Virus record (IMG/VR): IMGVR_UViG_3300020220_000378
Span: 1-22,334 of that record
Source: a virus
Strand: one strand, 5' to 3'
Length of the DNA: 22,334 nt
The translations under genes were made by a program, and so were the position numbers. Of this stretch, positions 12,532 to 18,032 are shown one piece after another; the first letter of the stretch is position 1; every line of letters starts with the position of its first letter. The notes below the pieces were generated by a model. The model searched no databases. It had not been told where the DNA came from and saw only the letters and a list, made by a program, of their open reading frames with translations.

Positions 12532-12630
12532 CTCGATGTAACAGTTGCTGTTACACCAGCGTTACACCTGTGACAGGCCAGATCAGCCCTGCCTCTCGCC
12601 TGGTTAGGTCCATCCGCCTACCCTTGACTC

Positions 12631-13305
12631 ATGGCATCCGTCACCCTCGACGCTGATCTCTCTGGTGCGATCAACTGGTCGGCTGCTCTCGCGCGGCAGA
12701 TGCCATTCGCCACATCACTGGCGCTGAACCGCACCGCATTCGACATCCGGCAGCTGTTCAACTACGAAACACAGCGCTACTTCGATCGCCCTGTGGCATT
12801 CACGCAGCGCGCCTTCTTGGTCGAGCGCAGCAACAAGCAGAACCTTGAGGCTGTGGTCTACGCCGAGGCCAGGCGTGCCCGCTACCTGCGCTTTGGCATC
12901 GATGGCGGTCTGCGGCCGCAGAAGGGATTCGAGAAGAAGTTCCTGAGCCAGATCGCAGGATCTGCACAGATACCGGCTTCGTCCCAGCTCGTGCCTACGT
13001 CACTCGTGCGGCTTACCTCGTCGGGCAACGTGAGCTTGCAAACGATTAGGCGCATTCAGCAGGGCCTTAACGGCAATGCTCGGGGCGGCTTCTTCGTGGG
13101 CAAGCCAAAGAACAATCCAGGGATGCCTGCTGGTATCTACCGACGTAGCAGAGAACGGCTGTATCCCTACTTCATCGCCGTGTCTGGCCGGTCCGCATAC
13201 CGTCCACGCTTCCCGATCGGTCAGCTCGGCACACAGATGGCAGAGCAGCGGTTCATGGGCTACCTGATCAGCAGCTTGGAGCAGGCTGTCGCCACCGCCC
13301 GCTGA
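12631..13305 (+). CDS. Phage morphogenesis protein, possibly minor-tail (gpZ)-like
   Basis: 224 residues. The opening LARQMPFATSLALNRTAFDIRQ, a FDRPVAFTQRAFLVERSNK segment, and the later GIYRR...YPYFIAVSGRSAYRPRFPI resemble a widespread unnamed protein of siphovirus-like prophages (pattern LPFA.A.ALN.TA..V.......FDRPT..T). It is loosely like the lambda minor tail protein Z group, which starts with a similar 'ALNRTA' helix. A virion assembly role is inferred from this and from neighbouring packaging genes. It lacks a Shine-Dalgarno, and gpZ-like genes normally lie after the head-tail joining genes, so its place upstream of terS is unusual. Confidence 0.5.
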   Translation: MASVTLDADLSGAINWSAALARQMPFATSLALNRTAFDIRQLFNYETQRYFDRPVAFTQRAFLVERSNKQNLEAVVYAEARRARYLRFGIDGGLRPQKGFEKKFLSQIAGSAQIPASSQLVPTSLVRLTSSGNVSLQTIRRIQQGLNGNARGGFFVGKPKNNPGMPAGIYRRSRERLYPYFIAVSGRSAYRPRFPIGQLGTQMAEQRFMGYLISSLEQAVATAR

Positions 13306-13311
13306 GATCCA

Positions 13312-13327
13312 CTGCGCTGCAAGGGGT
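13312..13327 (+). repeat. 16-nt direct repeat, copy 2
   Basis: Identical to 12516-12531 (CTGCGCTGCAAGGGGT), 796 bases apart. It sits seven bases after the stop of the gene at 12631-13305. Confidence 0.55.
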
Positions 13328-13413
13328 TTGGGGTGCCAAGTGCGGGTCCTTCCCGGCCTAAAGCACGCGGGTCGTTCACGCGCGCACGCTTTCGCTAGCG
13401 CCAGCGAAAAAAT

Positions 13414-13484
13414 CTCCTAAACGGTTGCAGCGCAAGGGATCTCAGGCAGTCTTGCGTGAAACTTCCTCTAAGACAGTTTAGGAG
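13414..13484. repeat. 9-bp perfect inverted repeat upstream of terS
   Basis: CTCCTAAAC at 13414-13422 and GTTTAGGAG at 13476-13484 are exact reverse complements separated by 53 bases. The second arm also supplies a purine-rich GGAGGG about 26 bases before the terS start, too far for a normal Shine-Dalgarno. The 53-bp spacer fits two protein sites about five helical turns apart rather than a simple hairpin. Confidence 0.5.
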
Positions 13485-13511
13485 GGTTTAGCAGCAGTTA
13501 AGTTAGCGGCA

Positions 13512-14045
13512 GTGCTAGTTAACTCTGTGCTTGTTACTTTCGCTGAGTTTGCAGCGATCAGGGGATGCACGAAAGCCGCTGTGACTCATGCAAGCAAGAG
13601 CCGAATCGCTGAGGCGATTGTGATCAAGGATGAGAAAAAGTGGATTGATCGTGACCTTGCCCTGGACCTGTGGAACAAGAACACAGCCGCCACACATGCC
13701 AGCAAGGTAAGCCGACCTGATCCAGTTGATGCGCGAGAGTTGCGGCAGCGGGTGGCAGGGTTGCCTGATGATGAGATCCCGGACCTCAACGAGAGCAGGG
13801 CACGGCGTGAGCACTATCAGGCGGAGCTGGCGAAGCTGGAGGTTGACTTGAAGCGGCGCGAGCTGGTGCCTGCTGTGGAGGTGAAAAAGGAGGCGTATGC
13901 GTTGGGGCGGAGTGTGCGTGAGGCGTTGGCAAATTTGGCGGACAGGCTGAGCCACCAGCTGGCGGGTGAGACGGATCCAGCGCGGATTCATGCGGTGCTG
14001 ACAGATGAGCACCGGGCGGCACTGGTGGAGCTGGCTGATGGTTGA
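13512..14045 (+). CDS. terS: Terminase small subunit, Nu1-like
   Basis: 177 residues from GTG at 13512; a second GTG at 13527 is an equally good start, as neither has a Shine-Dalgarno. Residues 5-55 fit a winged-helix DNA-binding domain of the Nu1 type (VTFAEFAAIRGCTKAAVTHASKS...WIDRDLALDLW). Residues 95-177 are helical and contain ESRARREHYQAELAKLEVDLKRRELV and a REALANLADRLSHQLAG stretch, both typical of Nu1/DUF1441 small terminases. It would recognise the packaging site and load the large subunit. Its last eight bases overlap the terL start, so the two are coupled. Confidence 0.82.
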   Translation: MLVNSVLVTFAEFAAIRGCTKAAVTHASKSRIAEAIVIKDEKKWIDRDLALDLWNKNTAATHASKVSRPDPVDARELRQRVAGLPDDEIPDLNESRARREHYQAELAKLEVDLKRRELVPAVEVKKEAYALGRSVREALANLADRLSHQLAGETDPARIHAVLTDEHRAALVELADG

Positions 14046-15891
14046 TGCTTGGCGCGCTGGATTTTTGGAAGGCTTGCGACCTGAGCAGTCGTTGACGGTA
14101 AGTGAGTGGTCGGATCGCTACCGGAAGCTGAGCAGCAAGGCGAGCGCTGAACCTGGTCCATGGCGGACCAGTCGGACGCCATACCTGCGTGAGCCGATGG
14201 ATTGCTTGAGCAGCAATAGCCTGATCCAGCGGGTGGTGATGATGTTTGCTAGTCAGACAGGTAAGACTGAGGCTGGCAGCAATTTTTTGGGGTACACCAT
14301 TGCGGCTGCACCCGGTCCCCTGCTCGCTGTGCAGCCGACGGTGGAGATGGCCAAGCGTCTGAGCAAGCAGCGGTTGGAGAGCTTGATCAGCGAGACGCCA
14401 TGTTTGTCTGAGAAGATCGCGCCGGCTCGAAGCCGGGACTCTGGCAACACGATGTTTTGCAAAGAATATCCGGGTGGATTGCTGATGCTCACTGGGGCGA
14501 ACAGCGCCACTGGGTTGCGATCAGCACCTTGCCGGTATTTGTTCATGGATGAGATCGATGCCTTTCCGAGTGATGTGGATGGCGAGGGCGATCCGGTGGC
14601 ATTAGCCGAGCGGCGGACAACGACGTTCGCGCGGCGAAAGATTCTGCTGACAAGCACGCCAACGGTAAAGGACTTCAGCCGGATCGAGGCGGAATATGAG
14701 CGCAGCGACCAGCGGCGGTTCTATGTGCCATGCCCATGCTGTGGTGAGATGCAATGGCTGCAGTGGTCAAGGTTGAAGTGGGAGGAGCGGCGACCAGAGA
14801 CTGCGCGATATGAGTGCGTGAGGTGCGGTGAGCGGATTGAGGAGGTGCACAAGCCGAGAATGCTGGGCGCTGGTGAATGGCGAGCCACGGCACCGAGTGA
14901 TGGGAAGACTGCTGGCTTCCATTTATCGGGGTTGTATAGCCCGCTGGGGTGGTGCAGTTGGGAGCAGTTGGTGGATGACTTCCTGCGGGCGAAGGGCGAT
15001 GGCCCTGCGTTGAAGGCGTTTGTTAATACGCGACTGGCAGAGACCTGGGAGGAGGACTTTGCAGCGGCGGTGAATGCTGATGGCCTGATGGCCAAGCGGT
15101 TGGCGTATGAGTCAGGCACCTGCCCTGAGGGAGTGGTGCTGCTGACTGCTGGTGTCGACGTGCAAGATAATCGGCTTGCGGTAAGTGTTTTCGGATGGGG
15201 CGAAGGCGAGACCGGCTGGCTGGTGTGGCACCAGGAGTTGATGGGAGACCCGACTCAGGTAGAGGTATGGAAGCAGCTGGATCAGGTCTTGGCTACGGCA
15301 TGGCCAACGGCTGGCGGTAAGGAACTGAAGGTGGCGCAGATGGCGATCGACTCAGGCGGCCATTGCACCCATGAGGTCTACCGCTATGTGCGTGATCGAG
15401 TGCGGCAGGGCGTGATGGCAATCAAGGGCAGCAGCCGGCGCAACAGTCCGGCGGTTGGGAAAGGCAGCAAGGTGGATGTGAACTGGCAGGGCAAGGTATT
15501 GAAGAAGGGCGTGACGCTATACCAGCTAGGCACGGACACGATCAAGACCACGCTGTTCGGCCGGCTGCGGCATAACGAGGGCAGCGGCAGCTTGAACTTC
15601 GGATTGGCTGCAGACGATGACTACTTCCGGCAGTTGACCAGTGAGCGGCAGGCGTTGCGGTATCACCGGGGGTTCCCGATTCGGGAATGGGTCAAAAAAG
15701 CTAGTGATCGCAATGAGGCACTGGATTGTCTGGTCTATGGTTATGCAGCCTTGCTGATCTACTCGCGAAGGATGAACCCTTTGACGATGTGGGAGCAGCT
15801 GCGCGCGCAGCTGGAAGAAGGCAAGAAGCCACCGCTAAGATCAAGAAAGCAGCCGCCGGCCGCGGCCACAGGATTTGTCAGCAACTGGTAG
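14038..15891 (+). CDS. terL: Terminase large subunit, lambda gpA family
   Basis: ATG at 14038 is chosen (617 residues) because GGAG lies seven bases upstream and the overlap ATGGTTGA with terS is typical; an in-frame ATG at 14005 would add 11 residues. ATPase motor: Walker A-like SQTGKT (72-77), Walker B FMDE (169-172), and a STPT coupling motif (206-209). A zinc pair (C232/C235, C260/C263) follows, as in gpA. The nuclease domain includes GVDVQDNRLAVSV and MAIDSGGH with likely metal-binding Asp residues, and ends EALDCLVYGYAAL. It cuts concatemers and pumps DNA into the prohead. The coding strand is strongly G-rich (14821-14880 has 28 G and 8 C), opposite to the primase gene. Confidence 0.95.
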   Translation: MVDAWRAGFLEGLRPEQSLTVSEWSDRYRKLSSKASAEPGPWRTSRTPYLREPMDCLSSNSLIQRVVMMFASQTGKTEAGSNFLGYTIAAAPGPLLAVQPTVEMAKRLSKQRLESLISETPCLSEKIAPARSRDSGNTMFCKEYPGGLLMLTGANSATGLRSAPCRYLFMDEIDAFPSDVDGEGDPVALAERRTTTFARRKILLTSTPTVKDFSRIEAEYERSDQRRFYVPCPCCGEMQWLQWSRLKWEERRPETARYECVRCGERIEEVHKPRMLGAGEWRATAPSDGKTAGFHLSGLYSPLGWCSWEQLVDDFLRAKGDGPALKAFVNTRLAETWEEDFAAAVNADGLMAKRLAYESGTCPEGVVLLTAGVDVQDNRLAVSVFGWGEGETGWLVWHQELMGDPTQVEVWKQLDQVLATAWPTAGGKELKVAQMAIDSGGHCTHEVYRYVRDRVRQGVMAIKGSSRRNSPAVGKGSKVDVNWQGKVLKKGVTLYQLGTDTIKTTLFGRLRHNEGSGSLNFGLAADDDYFRQLTSERQALRYHRGFPIREWVKKASDRNEALDCLVYGYAALLIYSRRMNPLTMWEQLRAQLEEGKKPPLRSRKQPPAAATGFVSNW

Positions 15892-15894
15892 GCC

Positions 15895-16467
15895 GTGAAC
15901 TTTCCACCCAAGATCAACGAAGGCGACACGATCAGGTGGCGGGATGTTGCCACCAAGGATTCGTTGGGCAATCCAGTAACCAGTGCTGACTGGACGCTGC
16001 GTTATTACATCCGATTCAACAGGAACAACCACGGCGCGACTGTTACAGGTACGGCGTATGGGAGCGGCTGGGAGTTCTTGCTGACAGCTGCGACCACCGA
16101 TGGCTTCCATGCTGATGACACTGGCTATTGGCAAGCCGTAGCTACGAAAGCAGCTGAGGCGATTACGTTTGGAACGGGGCAGTTCGATATTGACGCAAAC
16201 CTGGCCTATGCAGGAACACCAGGAGCGGTTGATAACAGGAGCCAAGTCCAGAGGGATCTTGATGAAGTACAGGCAGCGATCCGTGCGTTGATCACTGGTG
16301 GCGTTGTCAAGCAGTATTCGATTGGTAACCGAAGCCTTACGAAGTACGATCTATCGGATCTGTTGGCACTTGAGACAAAATTGAAAGTCGACCTGAAACG
16401 CGAACAGAAAGCTCAGCTGATAGCTAATGGCCTGGGCAATCCGTTCAATCTGTTTGTGAGGTTCTGA
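15895..16467 (+). CDS. Beta-domain plus gpW-like head-tail connector
   Basis: 190 residues from GTG at 15895, three bases after terL. Residues 1-110 are beta-rich (INEGDTIRWRDV, WTLRYYIRFNRN, GYWQAVATKA) and look like a small immunoglobulin- or sheath-like domain. Residues 115-175 resemble lambda gpW: an alpha helix LDEVQAAIRALITGG, a hairpin KQYSIGNRSLTKY and a helix DLSDLLALETKLKVDLKRE. gpW seals the portal before tail joining, and its gene lies between A and B in lambda as here between terL and portal. Lambda gpW is about 68 residues, so this is an extended version. The stop shares a base with the portal start. Confidence 0.6.
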   Translation: MNFPPKINEGDTIRWRDVATKDSLGNPVTSADWTLRYYIRFNRNNHGATVTGTAYGSGWEFLLTAATTDGFHADDTGYWQAVATKAAEAITFGTGQFDIDANLAYAGTPGAVDNRSQVQRDLDEVQAAIRALITGGVVKQYSIGNRSLTKYDLSDLLALETKLKVDLKREQKAQLIANGLGNPFNLFVRF

Positions 16468-18032
16468 TGGGACTGCGCACAAGACTATTCCGTGCGATGG
16501 GCTTTGAGCCAATCCGTCAGCCTCGCGGTCGGATGTATCAAGGCGCGCGTTTCAGCAGGCTGACTGCCGATTGGGTGACAAGTGGCACGAGTGCCGACAG
16601 TGAAATCAAGGGCAGCTTCAAGGTGCTGCGCAATCGTGCACGCCAGCTCTGTCGCGATAACGACTACGCAAGGCAAGCCTTAAGAAGCATTGAGAACAAC
16701 GTGATCGGGCATGGCATCAGGCATCAGGGCCAGGTGCGGATGCTGCGTGGCGGGCGATTGGATGAAGCGGTGAACGATCAAATCCACATGGAGTGGGAGA
16801 AGTGGATGAATAAAAACAGCTGCGATGTCAGTGGGGTTCTTGGTTTCGATGCGATGACTCGCTTGCTGGTACGCAGCCTTGCGGAGTCTGGTGAGATTTT
16901 TGTGCGAATGGTGCGCAAACCATTTGGCAACTCACGGGTGCCGTTTGCGTTACAGGTCTTGGAGGCTGACTATCTGATCGATGATGAGATGCCACCTGTT
17001 AAGAATGGCAACTTTGTTCGGATGGGCATTGAGGTCGATCAATACCTGCGGCCCGAGGCGTATCACTTCTATGCATCACACCCTGGCGACATCTCAGCGG
17101 GTTTGCCGCGTGTCAATCAAAAACGGATTCGCGTGCCAGCTGATGAGGTGATCCATCTGTTCCTGCCGGAACGGCCAGGGCAGACCAGAGGTGTGACGTG
17201 GTTTGCTTCTGCGCTGATGCGGCTGCACATGTTGCAGGGATATGAAGAGGCTGAAGTGGTGCGCGCTCGTGCCAGTAGCGCATTGATGGGTTTTATCACC
17301 AGCCCTGAGGGCGAGTTGGTTGCTGATGAGATTTATGACAATGAGCGTGTGAGCGAGTTTCAGCCTGGGGTTTTCAAGTATTTGGAGCCAGGCCAAAGCG
17401 TGTCAGTGCCAGACCTGAACGCACCTGATGGGCAGCTGGAACCATTCACCCGTTCCATGCTGCGTGCTGTTGCGGCTGGCGTTGGCGTCAGCTTTGAGAG
17501 CATCAGCAAGAACTTCTCAGAGAGCAACTACAGCAGCAGCAGGTTGAGCTTGCTTGAGGAGCGTGACACGTATCGAGTGCTGCAGCGCTTCATGATCGAG
17601 AACTTCCATCAAGAGGTCTTCAACAACTGGCTTGAGATGGCAGTGCTGAGTGGCGCATTGAACCTGCCGGCCTATGAGACGAACCCTGATCGCTATCGCG
17701 CCAGCAAGTGGGTGCCGCGTTGTTGGGAATGGGTTGATCCACAGCGAGAGGTGGATGCGTACAAGACTGCTGTACGGTGCGGCTTCAAGACTTTGGCGCA
17801 AGTCATCACGGAACAAGGCGGCGACTTGGACGCAGTGCTGATGCAACGGCAATCAGAGCTGGCCAAACTCGATGAGATGGACATTGTGCTGGATACAGAT
17901 CCAAGTGAAGTGACTGACGGTGGTGCTGCACAGGTGTCAAGGCCTATGGGCGCTGAGGCACCATTTGAAGAAACTGAAGCACCTATTGCGGAGGATGGTG
18001 AAGAGGTCGAAGAAGAACTGCAGGATTACTGA
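16467..18032 (+). CDS. Portal protein, lambda gpB family
   Basis: 521 residues. The start follows GAGGT by five bases and overlaps the preceding stop as TGATG. The sequence fits the lambda portal family: GARFSRLTADWVTSGTSADSE, the RARQLCRDNDYARQALRSIENNVIGHGI segment, an LEADYLI strand, VIHLFLPERPGQTRGVTWFA, and AAGVGVSFESISKNFSESNYSSSRLSLLEE in the stem/wing. The portal forms the dodecameric DNA channel at one head vertex and docks the terminase. The last 60 residues are acidic and low-complexity (EETEAPIAEDGEEVEEELQ). The stop overlaps the polyprotein start by one base. Confidence 0.95.
   Translation: MGLRTRLFRAMGFEPIRQPRGRMYQGARFSRLTADWVTSGTSADSEIKGSFKVLRNRARQLCRDNDYARQALRSIENNVIGHGIRHQGQVRMLRGGRLDEAVNDQIHMEWEKWMNKNSCDVSGVLGFDAMTRLLVRSLAESGEIFVRMVRKPFGNSRVPFALQVLEADYLIDDEMPPVKNGNFVRMGIEVDQYLRPEAYHFYASHPGDISAGLPRVNQKRIRVPADEVIHLFLPERPGQTRGVTWFASALMRLHMLQGYEEAEVVRARASSALMGFITSPEGELVADEIYDNERVSEFQPGVFKYLEPGQSVSVPDLNAPDGQLEPFTRSMLRAVAAGVGVSFESISKNFSESNYSSSRLSLLEERDTYRVLQRFMIENFHQEVFNNWLEMAVLSGALNLPAYETNPDRYRASKWVPRCWEWVDPQREVDAYKTAVRCGFKTLAQVITEQGGDLDAVLMQRQSELAKLDEMDIVLDTDPSEVTDGGAAQVSRPMGAEAPFEETEAPIAEDGEEVEEELQDY

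Larger units (their letters stand above)
12299..12566. repeat. Cluster of ten TGTAAC-type heptamers around an AT-rich core: candidate replication origin
   Basis: Heptamers TGTAAC(A/G) or CGTAACG occur on the + strand at 12317, 12329, 12373, 12381 and 12537, and in reverse at 12299, 12486, 12494, 12549 and 12560. The inner pairs are mirror images: two forward copies one base apart (12373-12387) and two reverse copies one base apart (12486-12500). Between them lie a CT/CA dinucleotide run (12409-12427) and an AT-rich stretch, 25 of 30 bases at 12461-12490. Clustered iterons plus an AT-rich unwinding element directly 3' of a primase gene is the classic layout of a phage or plasmid origin. An RHH-protein operator array is the main alternative. 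This covers most of the 309-bp non-coding stretch 12322-12630. Confidence 0.6.
13306..13511 (+). promoter_or_regulatory. Non-coding repeat-rich segment before terS: candidate cos/packaging site
   Basis: 206 bases with no convincing gene. They contain copy 2 of the 16-nt repeat (13312-13327) and a diverged copy of the related repeat (13421-13448). They also hold a 7-bp hairpin TTTCGCT/AGCGAAA (13390-13409) and a perfect 9-bp inverted repeat CTCCTAAAC (13414-13422)/GTTTAGGAG (13476-13484). Lambda-type phages place cos, with its terminase-binding R repeats, directly upstream of the small terminase gene, and the terminase genes here are Nu1/gpA-like. Packaging-site function is therefore a reasonable inference; the cut position cannot be read from sequence. 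Confidence 0.45.

Noticed and set aside
13390-13410. Hairpin TTTCGCT/AGCGAAA as a terminator
   Set aside because: The stem is followed by A residues on the + strand, and on the - strand the T-run precedes rather than follows the stem, so it has the wrong polarity in both directions.
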